Source of the DNA: Doryteuthis pealeii
Lineage: Eukaryota; Mollusca; Cephalopoda; Myopsida; Loliginidae
DNA: 64,000 nt
NCBI GenBank assembly: GCA_023376005.1
Contig: CM042147.1
Span: 120,847,556 to 120,911,555 of the forward strand
Direction of reading: 5' to 3'
The translations under genes and the position numbers were made by a program. Under the pieces are notes generated by a model. That model worked only from the letters and a program-made list of their open reading frames with translations, did not search any database and was not told the origin of the DNA. Below are positions 31,688 through 44,878 of this stretch, piece after piece. Positions within the stretch are counted from its first letter, which is position 1, and each line of letters starts with the position of its first letter.

Positions 31688-33184
31688 TATAATGAACTAA
31701 CTATCTATGGTTTATGGAAGGATTTCAATGGGATTGCAATGGTGAGAGAGCCGCTGTGAACGGTTTAGAGTAGGCAAAGAGTTAGTTGCGAAGTCTCTCC
31801 CCCCAACAGTTCAAGTATCAGGGGCCACTGGGGGGATAAATTAAATACCTACTTCATAAAAATCACGTTTGTTCATTTTCCTTTCGATGTACATCTGTAC
31901 TCCAATTTAAATATCATGTTATTACCTAACAAAATGGAGGTGTAAAATTCTAACTGGTATTTTACAAAGTCGACGAAAAAACGACAAATATAATTTTGAG
32001 ATATTTCTGTTGGGATTATTTGATATAAGATGTGCTCTAAATAGCCACTTAGATTCATAGACTAGCCACGGTCACATGATTGACTCTTGTAACCAATTAC
32101 TAGCAATACTACTAGCCTAATAGAATACTTACCCCCCACCCTCATTAGTCATAATTAAAACTGCACTCTTTGAGGACGGACACACATAGGATTGCCGGAT
32201 CTTTACCAATACTCTCGAAGGACTTCCAGTAACTGAGAACACTTTAGTAACCAACATAATTCATTATCGACGGACTCTTTATCAAGGATCCAATTCCACC
32301 AGATAAGCACTTCTGCTATAAGGCCAAGGGATGGCCCTTAAAAACGTAACAATTTCTTTTATCATTCTTTGTTTTATCAGTCCCTATTCATTAATCTATT
32401 TTTTTTTATTAATTGGATCCAGGATTCCTTTGGGACGTTAAATTAGACGTTTTAGAAAAAGCTGAAATACAAGAGACCGATACAGTTAAACACAGGGTAC
32501 GGCAGAAATACCTCCTACGTTTTAATTCATAGAAGGGGCGAACTTACCGCAAGCGGAATCCGTAAAGAATAAATTAGGCTGAAACCGGGATTAACAGATG
32601 ATTCCATTATATAATTGTGGTAAGGGGTGGTGAATTTTTTTCATTGGCTCACACTGACTCGCTGTTCGAATTCTTGTGTAGTTTATTTGAAGCAAAATAT
32701 CAATACTAGCAGCACGTAGCTTACATGGTGGCAGCTTGAAGAAGTCGGATTCAAGTTGTGGTTGCTATCGGAGCTGATATGACGCACAAGAACCCGTAAT
32801 CGGCGATGAAGATAGTGCATCACTGACGACCATCCTGTATATGCATCTACAAGATGTATTGTACGACGAGAGCAAGTCATTTGTCCTAGATTTTAGTTGG
32901 AATCAATGTCCTGACTCGAACAATTATCAAAAATTATTTGAAGTTACTAAGTTTTATAGTGTTTTTTTGTTTTTTTCATGTCATAAAATGTTGATTTAGA
33001 CAGTTTTTGCTGACAGTGTTCATAATAACGTTATACGAAGATGAACTTAGGCAAATGAAATTAGACAAGTGGTAATGGTAACTCCATCTATCAAATGCCT
33101 TGTAATTTCTTTTTTCAGATACGATCAAGGTTTGGACCGGTGCATACTATGCATTTGCTGTTGAAACGTTTTTTTGTTTTTTTT
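31688..33184. other. Unassigned low-repeat sequence
   Basis: About 1.5 kb with balanced composition from 32160 to 32900 and no strong frame. It may hold noncoding exons or an old retroelement, with nothing decisive. Confidence 0.35.
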
Positions 33185-33400
33185 AAGATTGGTAAATATT
33201 TAATTGCTACACAGAGAGCTTTTCGCGCTCATTTCAAGATACGTTGGAATGATATTGTTCAGATAGAAAATTGATACTGTTATGGGTTGAAATTTTCAGA
33301 ACTAAAGGTCTATTGATTAAAAGAAAGCCACTTGGAAGAATAAACGGTTGCTATTCGCCAAAAAGTGGCAGATATACAACCAGACATGAATCTTGGTCTT
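33185..33400 (+). pseudogene. Transposase helix-turn-helix relic (DUF4817-like)
   Basis: IATQRAFRAHFKI, then after a frameshift near 33270, ILLWVEIFRTKGLLIKRKPLG. The pattern ATQRAFRxHF, then LxWVxxFRxTGxxxxxKPxGR, is that of the N-terminal DNA-binding domain found in IS630/mariner-related transposases and in DUF4817 proteins. The catalytic domain is absent. Confidence 0.58.
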
Positions 33401-33895
33401 TTTGTCAGCCTTTAAAAACATGACCGCTCCAAACTATGATCGTAACTGATCTTATCTTAAAAATAAATAAATAAATAAAATAAAATAAAATAAAATAAAA
33501 ATAATGAAACAATAGTAAGATTGTAATAAGTAATTGAGAGTGAGCTTACCTACTTTATGATTACCTCTCCTTTGGAGAACTCTTTAGGGAATACTAGGCT
33601 ATATATAAACTCTTAGTAAGTGTACCTATTATTCTAAGTATAATAAAGCTTTCCAAAGTCTATCGGTGTTATCGTTTGTCATTCCAAAGATATTAGCTAG
33701 ATGGTACTACCATTGCCACTTGCCTAAATTCCCTTGCGTAGGTTACAGTTTAAAATGTGGAAGGTATTTCTACTACCCTCTGTATAATGCAGGATTGTTA
33801 TGCCGGTTTTCCAGAGAACGACAGAGGGGGGGGTCAATTTCTTTGTTTAATGGCAGCATCAACCTTTGACAAAGCGATATTTGTAGAACAACAGT

Positions 33896-34180
33896 GATAC
33901 TGTTTAACCCACAGCTGGGGGCATGAGGGGGTTCATACCTTTCCCAAGAGTATTAGTCTGAAAGTGGATGTAATAACTCGGCTGGAATTCGAACTCGCTC
34001 ACTACGATGTCGCAGTACAGCACATTAACCACTACATCACTACGCCACAGGAACTCACCCATACTGACTTAAGGAATTTTGAAACTTAAAAATCATTTTT
34101 TAACTTAAAGTCATCCTTGTAGAAGAACAGTAGTTGTACTATTTAACCCATAACTGGGGGATGAGGGGTGTTATATACAT
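33896..34180 (-). mobile_element. SINE-C copies on the - strand
   Basis: A nearly full copy lies at 33896-34059 (tRNA-like head at the right, TGGCGTAGTGATGTAGTGG). A second body fragment lies at 34105-34180. Confidence 0.6.
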
Positions 34181-34329
34181 CACAGCAATGACACTGCTGC
34201 AGTACCACTACGGTGGGCCCGAACGAGACCTACTTCAGCTGCTGCTGATACTATACTCGCCCTGTCCCTGCTGCTGCTGTTACCCCAAAACCTTTAGTAC
34301 AGAATAAAGTCCTTGTATCTGACGCACGT

Positions 34330-35415
34330 GTTTGTTAGCCTCTCATTTCAGTATCACTTATTCACTATTCTCTAAAAGGGGATTCATACCTTTTCCAAGA
34401 GTATTAGTATGTAAGTGAACATGATAGCCTGACTGGAGTTACTATCTCGCTTACTATAATCTCATTTCAGTATCACTTATTCACTATTTTATAAAAGGGG
34501 ATTCATACCTTTCCCAAGAGTATTAGTATGTAAGTGAACATGATAGCCTGACTGGAGTTACTATCTCGCTTACTATAATCTCATTTCAGTATCACTTATT
34601 CACTATTTTATAAAAGGGGATTCATACCTTTTCCAAGAGTATTAGTATGTAAGTGAACATGATAGCCTGACTGGAGTTACTATCTCGCTTACTATAATCT
34701 CATTTCAGTATCACTTATTCACTATTTTATAAAAGGGGATTCATACCTTTCCCAAGAGTATTAGTATGTAAGTGAACATGATAGCCTGACTGGAGTTACT
34801 ATCTCGCTTACTATAATCTCATTTCAGTATCACTTATTCACTATTTTATAAAAGGGGATTCATACCTTTTCCAAGAGTATTAGTATGTAAGTGAACATGA
34901 TAGCCTGACTGGAGTTACTATCTCGCTTACTATAATCTCATTTCAGTATCACTTATTCACTATTTATAAAAGGGGATTCATACCTTTCCCAAGAGTATTA
35001 GTATGTAAGTGAACATGATAGCCTGACTGGAGTTACTATCTCGCTTACTATAATCTCATTTCAGTATCACTTATTCACTATTTTATAAAAGGGGATTCAT
35101 ACCTTTTCCAAGAGTATTAGTATGTAAGTGAACATGATAGCCTGACTGGAGTTACTATCTCGCTTACTATAATCTCATTTCAGTATCACTTATTCACTAT
35201 TCTCTAAAAGGGGATCCATACCTTTCCCAAGAGTATTAGTATGTAAGTGAACATGATAGCCTGACTGGAGTTACCATCTCGCTTACTATAATCTCATTTC
35301 AGTATCACTTATTCACTATTCTCTAAAAGGGGATCCATACCTTTCCCAAGAGTATTAGTATGTAAGTGAACATGATAGCCTGACTGGAGTTACTATCTCA
35401 CTAACTATAATCTCG
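34330..35415 (-). repeat. 119-bp tandem array built from SINE-C
   Basis: Nine units. The AAAAGGGG landmark recurs at 34381, 34500, 34619, 34738, 34857, 34975, 35094, 35213 and 35332, that is, spacing 119 with one 118. Each unit holds the - strand SINE-C body (CCAAGAGTATTAGTATG). Only the last unit (right end) continues into the tRNA-like head (about 35410-35450), so the array grew inside one SINE. Units differ by CTCTAAAAG versus TTATAAAAG and by TTTTCC versus TTTCCC. Confidence 0.75.
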
Positions 35416-35490
35416 CAATCCAGCATCTTAGCCATTACGTTACATGGACTCCTCGGGGAGAAAAGATGAAGAGAAAAATAGAAACATATG

Positions 35491-35912
35491 GTCGAGCAGA
35501 TTCCCAGCCCCCACGAACGAAACGAGTCCGGGTATGTTTGGCCTGTGCGAGGGGGGGGGGGGCGTGGCGAGTGACCATGGAAATCCATTGGGGTTTCCCC
35601 ACCCTAGAATACAGTTTCCAGTTGCTGGATGATGCTGGCAGAGTTCTGGCGTAGTAACGGCCTCCAAATGGCAAATTGACTGTGACCCCCAGAGGTTACC
35701 TAACGTTGATCGACTGCGGTCCCAGTCGATTTGCCATTTGGAGGCCGTTACTACGCCAGGTCTCTGCCAGCATTATCCGGCAGCTGGAGACTGTATTCTA
35801 GGGTGGGGAAACCCCAATGGATTTCCATGGTCACTCGCCATGCTCCTCCCCCTCGCACAGGCCAAACATATCCGGACTCGTTTCGTTCGTGGGGGCTGGG
35901 ATTCTGCTCGAC
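35491..35912. mobile_element. GC-rich foldback element, about 185-bp arms
   Basis: The left arm (35491-35679) and right arm (35725-35912) are close reverse complements with a 45-base loop. The several open frames here mirror each other on both strands, which follows from the palindrome rather than from coding. A G-run near 35552-35562 sits in the left arm and is not matched exactly on the right. Confidence 0.7.
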
Positions 35913-36189
35913 CACAAAACAAAAACGGAGAAAGAGAGAATCAGGAAGCAATGAAGAAATTGTGCTGGTTTAATGAAATGGAGAAGAGAGAGAGAGAGAA
36001 GAAAAAAAAATAAGTGAGCCAATTAATTTAGTGTCAGTTCAGTTACTTAAAACTCTTTTTTATAAGTCCAGGAATTGAGACGAGTTTATTTATATTTTAA
36101 AGGTGCATATGGTTTGATTTGTAGCTAAGTAGATTAAGGTACGAGGAAACCAAATATATAAATCTTACAGCTGTCAAGGTTGTGTTGAT

Positions 36190-36262
36190 TTGGTTTGTTT
36201 TGGTTTGTTTTGTTTTACGGCATATCAACCTCAGTGGGTCATTTAATGCCGATAAAGTTTTG
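36190..36262 (-). mobile_element. Shared SINE tail fragment
   Basis: On the - strand it reads GGCATTAAATGACCC, then TTGATATGCCGTAAAAC, the tail domain also present at 17751, 10310, 10640, 1575 and 24098. Four TTTTGGTTTG-type repeats precede it on the + strand. Confidence 0.5.
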
Positions 36263-36759
36263 AAATAAATCAATTCTTAATGGATGATACAATTTTTTTG
36301 TAAATACAGTTTTCTATTTAACCCATAAATGTGACCCTAACAGGTACTACCACTCCGGCCCAGAGTGGACCAGGGAGCATTGGTGATAAATAGGGTGCTC
36401 CACATTCCCCAAACCTCCAAAACTGGAACCTCACCATCAAGGTTGTGTTGAATAAATAGAAAACAATGATAGTGGCATAAAGTAAGTATAAATAATCATA
36501 TCTTGCCAGATATATATACAATAAGTTATATCTGAAAATCAGGTTAATAAATGTGACCAAGTTAAATGTAGAAAAGGCGTAATGTTCCCGTGAATTAATT
36601 AGTCAAATTAGTTAACACAATTCTAAGATATAATTTATTATTATGGGGTGAATATTAGGTAAGATATGATCATTTATATTTTCCTCTACGCCACTATCTT
36701 GTTTGTTTAATCTTTTCCCGTATACATAACAAAACATTCCAATTCTTACACAGGTTGAA

Positions 36760-37060
36760 AGTTGTGAGACTGATACAGGGTGTCCAAGAGTCCAGCATCC
36801 CTGTCAACACATTACGGGAATCTTCCTCGGTTGGAGGAGTCGCATATAGTAATTCTCACACAGGTTGACAGCTGTGAGACTGATACAGGATGTTTTTAAA
36901 CAAATGTTAAAATTTCTATGGAAATTCCTTTATGGTGATAAGATTTTAAAGTGTCCACCTGTCCACCATCCCTGTCCACACATTATTGGAATCTTCCTCA
37001 GTTGGAGGAGTCTCGTGTAGTATTTTTAGATTATTTTTTGCTCTTGTGCAATTTGTTAAC
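36760..37060 (-). repeat. Inverted, diverged relatives of the satellite
   Basis: TACAGGGTGTCC (36774), TACAGGATGTTTTTAAAC (36884), and CATCCCTGTCAACACATTA (36798) and CATCCCTGTCCACACATTA (36967) are the reverse complement of the array motif TAATGTGTTGACAGGGATG in diverged form. Two units of about 150-175 bp with GGAATCTTCCTC are visible. Confidence 0.6.
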
Positions 37061-37280
37061 GCAAATGATAGTTTTCGAAAGGCATCGAGATTAGATTTTG
37101 ATTTTTCTCTACTCCTGAAGTCAGAAACCCTCCTTGAACTGTTTCATCAGTCATGGTTCAGCGAAAGATATTCCATGCTGACCATACTTAATACTGCGGG
37201 TTAGAGACAGTTAGGTATATGACTGACTAAACCTCGATGGATAAAAAAAAAGGGGAAATAAACTTATGTTTAAAACGTAA

Positions 37281-40200
37281 TACAGTGTGTTTAAAAATGT
37301 TAACATTTCTATAGGAGTACCTTTATGATATAATGATTTTAAAGTAACCACCCCTATTCACTGTGGCTATTAATAAATCATTGGAATATTCCCCGGATGA
37401 TCTCCGTAATAACAGTTCTGTTTCTCTAATAAAGATACACCCATAGAAATATTTTTAGTTACCTGTGGGAGATTCAAAAAAATGTGTTGACAGGGATGGT
37501 AAGCATGTGGAGACTAAAATTATATCATAAAGGTACTCCCATAAAGGTGTCAATATGTTTTAATCACCTGTGGGAGATTCAAAAAAATGTGTTGACATGG
37601 ATGGTAAGCATGTGGGGACTAAAATTATATCATAAAGGTACTCCATAAAGGTGTCAACATTTTTACTCACTTGTGGGAGATTCCAAAAATGTGTTGACAG
37701 GGATGGTAAGCATGTGGGGACTAACATTATATCATAAAGGTACTCCCATAAAGGTGTCAATATGTTTTAATCACCTGTGGGAGATTCAAAAAAATGTGTT
37801 GACATGGATGGTAAGCATGTGGGGACTAAAATTATATCATAAAGGTACTCCCATAAAGGTGTCAACATTTTTACTCACTTGTGGGAGATTCCAAAAATGT
37901 GTTGACAGGGATGGTAAGCATGTGGGGACTAACATTATATCATAAAGGTACTCCCATAAAGGTGTCAATATGCTTAATCACCTGTGGGAGATTCCAAAAA
38001 ATGTGTTGATAGGGATGGTAAGCATGTGGGGACTAAAATATATCATAAAGGTACTCCCATAAAGGTGTCAATATGTTTTAATCACCTGTGGGAGATTCAA
38101 AAAATGTGTTGACATGGATGGTAAGCATGTGGGGGACTAAAATTATATCATAAAGGTACTCCCATAAAGGTGTCAACATTTTTACTCACTTGTGGGAGAT
38201 TCCAAAAATGTGTTGACAGGGATGGTAAGCATGTGGGGACTAACATTATATCATAAAGGTACTCCCATAAAGGTGTCAATATGCTTTAATCACCTGTGGG
38301 AGATTCCAAAAAATGTGTTGATAGGGATGGTAAGCATGTGGGGACTAAAATTATATCATAAAGGTACTCCCATAAAGGTGTCAATATGTTTTAATCACCT
38401 GTGGGAGATTCAAAAAAATGTGTTGACATGGATGGTAAGCATGTGGGACTAAAATTATATCATAAAGGTACTCCCATAAAGGTGTCAACATTTTTACTCA
38501 CTTGTGGGAGATTCCAAAAATGTGTTGACAGGGATGGTAAGCATGTGGGGACTAAAATGATATCATAAAGGTACTCCCATAAAGGTGTCAATATGTTTTA
38601 ATCACCTGTGGGGAGATTCAAAAAATGTGTTGACAGGGATGGTATCATGTAGAGACTAAAATTATATCATAAAGGTACTCCCATAAAGGTGTTAACATTT
38701 TTACTCACTTGTGGGAGATTCCAAAAATGTGTTGACAGGGATGGTAAGCATGTGGGGACTAAAATGATATCATAAAGGTACTCCCATAAAGGTGTCAATA
38801 TGTTTTAATCACCTGTGGGAGATTCAAAAAAATGTGTTGACTGGTATGGTAAGCATGTGGGGACTAAAATCATATCATAAAGGTACTCCCATAAAGGTGT
38901 CAACATTTTTACTCACTTGTGGGAGATTCCAAAAATGTGTTGACAGGGATGGTAAGCATGTGGGGACTAACATTATATCATAAAGGTACTCCCATAAAGG
39001 TGTCAATATGCTTTAATCACCTGTGGGAGATTCCAAAAAATGTGTTGATAGGGATGGTAAGCATGTGGGGACTAAAATTATATCATAAAGGTACTCCCAT
39101 AAAGGTGTCAATATGTTTTAATCACCTGTGGGAGATTCAAAAAAATGTGTTGACATGGATGGTAAGCATGTGGGGACTAAAATTATATCATAAAGGTACT
39201 CCCATAAAGGTGTCAACATTTTTACTCACTTGTGGGAGATTCCAAAAATGTGTTGACAGGGATGGTAAGCATGTGGGGACTAACATTATATCATAAAGGT
39301 ACTCCCATAAAGGTGTCAATATGCTTTAATCACCTGTGGGAGATTCCAAAAAATGTGTTGATAGGGATGGTAAGCATGTGGGGACTAAAAATTATATCAT
39401 AAAGGTACTCCCATAAAGGTGTCAATATGTTTTAATCACCTGTGGGAGATTCAAAAAAATGTGTTGACAGTGATGGTAAGCATGTGGGGACTAAAAAATA
39501 TATCATAAAGGTACTCCCATAAAGGTGTCAACATTTTTACTCACTTGTGGGAGATTCCAAAATGTGTTGACAGGGATGGTAAGCATGTGGGGACTAAAAT
39601 TATATCATAAAGGTACTCCCATAAAGGTGTCAATATGTTTTAATCACCTGTGGGAGATTCAAAAAAATGTGTTGACATGGATGGTAAGCATGTGGGGACT
39701 AAAATTATATCATAAAGGTACTCCCATAAAGGTGTCAACATTTTTACTCACTTGTGGGAGATTCCAAAAATGTGTTGACAGGGATGGTAAGCATGTGGGG
39801 ACTAAAATGATATCATAAAGGTACTCCCATAAAGGTGTCAATATGTTTTAATCACCTGTGGGAGATTCAAAAAAATGTGTTGACAGGGATGGTATCATGT
39901 AGAGACTAAAATTATATCATAAAGGTACTCCCATAAAGGTGTTAACATTTTTACTCACTTGTGGGAGATTCCAAAAATGTGTTGACAGGGATGGTAAGCA
40001 TGTGGGGACTAAAATGATATCATAAAGGTACTCCCATAAAGGTGTCAATATGTTTTAATCACCTGTGGGAGATTCAAAAAAATGTGTTGACAGGGATGGT
40101 ATCATGTAGAGACTAAAATTATATCATAAAGGTACTCCCATAAAGGTGTCAATATGTTTTAATCACCTGTGGGAGATTCCAAAAATGTGTTGACAGTGAT

Positions 40201-43200
40201 GGTAAGCATGTGGGGACTAAAATGATATCATAAAGGTACTCCCATAAAGGTGTCAATATGTTTTAATCACCTGTGGGAGATTCAAAAAAATGTGTTGACT
40301 GGTATGGTAAGCATGTGGGGACTAAAATCATATCATAAAGGTACTCCCATAAAGGTGTCAACATTTTTACTCACTTGTGGGAGATTCCAAAAATGTGTTG
40401 ACAGTGATGGTAAGCATGTGGGGACTAAAATTATATCATAAAGGTGCTCCCATAAAGGTGTCAATATGTTTTAATCACCTGTGGGAGATTCAAAAAAATG
40501 TGTTGACATGGATGGTAAGCATGTGGGGACTAAAATTATATCATAAAGGTACTCCATAAAGGTGTCAACATTTTTACTCACTTGTGGGAGATTCCAAAAA
40601 TGTGTTGACAGGGATGGTAAGCATGTGGGGACTAACATTATATCATAAAGGTACTCCCATAAAGGTGTCAATATGCTTTAATCACCTGTGGGAGATTCCA
40701 AAAAATGTGTTGATAGGGATGGTAAGCATGTGGGGACTAAAATTATATCATAAAGGTACTCCCATAAAGGTGTCAACATTTTTACTCACTTGTGGGAGAT
40801 TCCAAAAATGTGTTGACAGGGATGGTAAGCATGTGGGGACTAAAATTATATCATAAAGGTACTCCCATAAAGGTGTCAATATGTTTTAATCACCTGTGGG
40901 AGATTCAAAAAAATGTGTTGACATGGATGGTAAGCATGTGGGGACTAAAATTATATCATAAAGGTACTTCCATAAAGGTGTCAATATGTTTTAATCACCT
41001 GTGGGAGATTCAAAAAAATGTGTTGACATGGATGGTAAGCATGTGGGGACTAAAATTATATCATAAAGGTACTCCCATAAAGGTGTCAATATGTTTTAAT
41101 CACCTGTGGGAGATTCAAAAAAATGTGTTGACAGTGATGGTAAGCATGTGGGGACTAAAATTATATCATAAAGGTGCTCCCATAAAGGTGTCAATATGTT
41201 TTAATCACCTGTGGGAGATTCAAAAAAATGTGTTGACATGGATGGTAAGCATGTAGAGACTAAAATTATATCATAAAGGTACTCCCATAAAGGTGTCAAC
41301 ATTTTTACTCACTTGTGGGAGATTCCAAAAATGTGTTGACAGGGATGGTAAGCATGTGGGGACTAAAATTATATCATAAAGGTACTCCCATAAAGGTGTC
41401 AATATGTTTTAATCACCTGTGGGAGATTCAAAAAAATGTGTTTGACATGGATGGTAAGCATGTGGGGACTAAAATTATATCATAAAGGTACTCCCATAAA
41501 GGTGTCAACATTTTACTCACTTGTGGGAGATTCCAAAAATGTGTTGACAGGGATGGTAAGCATGTGGGGACTAACATTATATCATAAAGGTACTCCCATA
41601 AAGGTGTCAATATGCTTTAATCACCTGTGGGAGATTCAAAAAAATGTGTTGACATGGATGGTAAGCATGTGGGGACTAAAATTATATCATAAAGGTACTC
41701 CCATAAAGGTGTCAACATTTTACTCACTTGTGGGAGATTCCAAAAATGTGTTGACAGGGATGGTAAGCATGTGGGGACTAAAATTATATCATAAAGGTGC
41801 TCCCATAAAGGTGTCAATATGTTTTAATCACCTGTGGGAGATTCAAAAAATGTGTTGACATGGATGGTAAGCATGTGGGGACTAAAATTATATCATAAAG
41901 GTACTCCCATAAAGGTGTCAACATTTTTACTCACTTGTGGGAGATTCCAAAAATGTGTTGACAGTGATGGTAAGCATGTGGGGACTAAAATTATATCATA
42001 AAGGTGCTCCCATAAAGGTGTCAATATGTTTTAATCACCTGTGGGAGATTCAAAAAAATGTGTTGACATGGATGGTAAGCATGTGGGGACTAAAATTATA
42101 TCATAAAGGTACTCCCATAAAGGTGTCAATATGTTTTAATCACCTGTGGGAGATTCAAAAAAATGTGTTGACATGGATGGTAAGCATGTGGGGACTAAAA
42201 TTATATCATAAAGGTACTCCCATAAAGGTGTCAACATTTTTACTCACTTGTGGGAGATTCCAAAAATGTGTTGACAGTGATGGTAAGCATGTGGGGACTA
42301 ACATTATATCATAAAGGTACTCCCATAAAGGTGTCAATATGCTTTAATCACCTGTGGGAGATTCAAAAAAATGTGTTGACATGGATGGTAAGCATGTGGG
42401 GACTAAAATTATATCATAAAGGTACTCCCATAAAGGTGTCAACATTTTTACTCACTTGTGGGAGATTCCAAAAATGTGTTGACAGTGATGGTAAGCATGT
42501 GGGGACTAAAATTATATCATAAAGGTGCTCCCATAAAGGTGTCAATATGTTTTAATCACCTGTGGGAGATTCAAAAAAATGTGTTGACATGGATGGTAAG
42601 CATGTGGGGACTAAAATTATATCATAAAGGTACTCCCATAAAGGTGTCAACATTTTTACTCACTTGTGGGAGATTCCAAAAATGTGTTGACAGTGATGGT
42701 AAGCATGTGGGGACTAACATTATATCATAAAGGTGCTCCCATAAAGGTGTCAATATGTTTTAATCACCTGTGGGAGATTCAAAAAAATGTGTTGACATGG
42801 ATGGTAAGCATGTGGGGACTAAAATTATATCATAAAGGTACTCCCATAAAGGTGTCAACATTTTTACTCATTTGTGGGAGATTCCAAAAATGTGTTGACA
42901 GTGATGGTAAGCATGTGGGGACTAAAATTATATCATAAAGGTGCTCCCATAAAGGTGTCAATATGTTTTAATCACCTGTGGGAGATTCAAAAAAATGTGT
43001 TGACATGGATGGTAAGCATGTGGGGACTAAAATTATATCATAAAGGTACTCCCATAAAGGTGTCAATATGTTTTAATCACCTGTGGGAGATTCAAAAAAA
43101 TGTGTTGACATGGATGGTAAGCATGTGGGGACTAAAATTATATCATAAAGGTACTCCCATAAAGGTGTCAATATGTTTTAATCACCTGTGGGAGATTCAA

Positions 43201-44759
43201 AAAATGTGTTGACAGTGATGGTAAGCATGTGGGGACTAAAATTATATCATAAAGGTGCTCCCATAAAGGTGTCAATATGTTTTAATCACCTGTGGGAGAT
43301 TCAAAAAAATGTGTTGACATGGATGGTAAGCATGTAGAGACTAAAATTATATCATAAAGGTACTCCCATAAAGGTGTCAATATGTTTTAATCACCTGTGG
43401 GAGATTCAAAAAATGTGTTGACAGTGATGGTAAGCATGTGGGGACTAAAATTATATCATAAAGGTGCTCCCATAAAGGTGTCAATATGTTTTAATCACCT
43501 GTGGGAGATTCAAAAAAATGTGTTGACATGGATGGTAAGCATGTAGAGACTAAAATTATATCATAAAGGTACTCCCATAAAGGTGTCAACATTTTTACTC
43601 ACTTGTGGGAGATTCCAAAAATGTGTTGACAGGGATGGTAAGCATGTGGGGACTAAAATTATATCATAAAGGTACTCCCATAAAGGTGTCAATATGTTTT
43701 AATCACCTGTGGGAGATTAAAAAAAATGTGTTGACATGGATGGTAAGCATGTGGGGACTAAAATTATATCATAAAGGTACTCCCATAAAGGTGTCAACAT
43801 TTTTACTCACTTGTGGGAGATTCCAAAAATGTGTTGACAGGGATGGTAAGCATGTGGGGACTAACATTATATCATAAAGGTACTCCCATAAAGGTGTCAA
43901 TATGCTTTAATCACCTGTGGGAGATTCCAAAAAATGTGTTGATAGGGATGGTAAGCATGTGGGGACTAAAATTATATCATAAAGGTACTCCCATAAAGGT
44001 GTCAATATGTTTTAATCACCTGTGGGAGATTCAAAAAAAGGTGTTGACAGTGATGGTAAGCATGTGGGGACTAAAAATATATCATAAAGGTACTCCCATA
44101 AAGGTGTCAACATTTTTACTCACTTGTGGGAGATTCCAAAAATGTGTTGACAGGGATGGTAAGCATGTGGGGACTAAAATTATATCATAAAGGTACTCCC
44201 ATAAAGGTGTCAATATGTTTTAATCACCTGTGGGAGATTCAAAAAATGTGTTGACAGTGATGGTAAGCATGTGGGGACTAAAATTATATCATAAAGGTGC
44301 TCCCATAAAGGTGTCAATATGTTTTAATCACCTGTGGGAGACTCAAAAAAATGTGTTGACAGTGATGGTAAGCATGTGGGGACTAAAATTATATCATAAA
44401 GGTGCTCCCATAAAGGTGTCAATATGTTTTAATCACCTGTGGGAGATTCAAAAAAATGTGTTGACAGGGATGGTAAGCATGTGGGGACTAAAATCATATC
44501 ATAAAGGTACTCCCATAAAGGTGTCAACATTTTTACTCACTTGTGGAGATTCCAAAAATGTGTTGACAGGGATGGTAAGCATGTGGGGACTAAAATTATA
44601 TCATAAAGGTTCCTCCCATAAAGGTGTCAATATGTTTTTATCACCTGTGGGAGATTTTAAAAAATGTGTTGACAGGGATGGTAAACATGTGAAGACTGTT
44701 TGAAATTATATAGCAAAGGATTTCCTAAAAGGGTGTTAACATTTTTCGACCCCCCTGTA
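37281..44759. mobile_element. TIR element filled with satellite, about 7.5 kb
   Basis: The left end at 37281 reads TACAGTGTGTTTAAAAATG, then TTAACATTTC. The right end read inward from 44759 is TACAGGGGGGTCGAAAAATG, then TTAACACCC. Both ends have TA at the outer edge. The left ~150 bp resembles one monomer in the opposite orientation to the array, and the right end grades into the last monomer. So the satellite seems to be an amplified subterminal part of a Tc1/mariner-like non-autonomous element. Confidence 0.5.
37443..44697 (+). repeat. 104-bp satellite array in 208-bp dimers, about 70 monomers
   Basis: Two monomer types alternate. Type A has TCAATATGTTTTAATCACC and ATTCAAAAAAATG. Type B has TCAACATTTTTACTCACTTG and ATTCCAAAAATG. 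Identical landmarks recur at 42250, 42458, 42666 and 42874, exactly 208 bases apart. Elsewhere A follows A, and rarer variants carry CATGTAGAGAC or GGTGCTCCC. Both strands stay open over hundreds of bases because few stops occur in the unit. Since 104 is not a multiple of three, successive monomers are read in different frames, so the frames are not a repeat protein gene. Confidence 0.92.
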
Positions 44760-44878
44760 TATTTTGATCGTCCGTACTTCAATCTATGTAGACAGTTTAT
44801 GAAACCACATGTTCCCTCCAAAAAACAAATAAACTTGTCTCAGCTCCTAGATGACATATTCACTATTGTTAATGTTCG

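Noticed and set aside
35435..35973. Overlapping genes on both strands at 35.5-36 kb
   Set aside because: The mirrored frames are explained by the near-perfect palindrome.
37443..44697. Repeat-protein gene or CRISPR array in the 38-44 kb tandem repeats
   Set aside because: The unit is 104 bp, not a multiple of three, units are contiguous without unique spacers, both strands are open, and the ends are transposon-like. It is satellite DNA.
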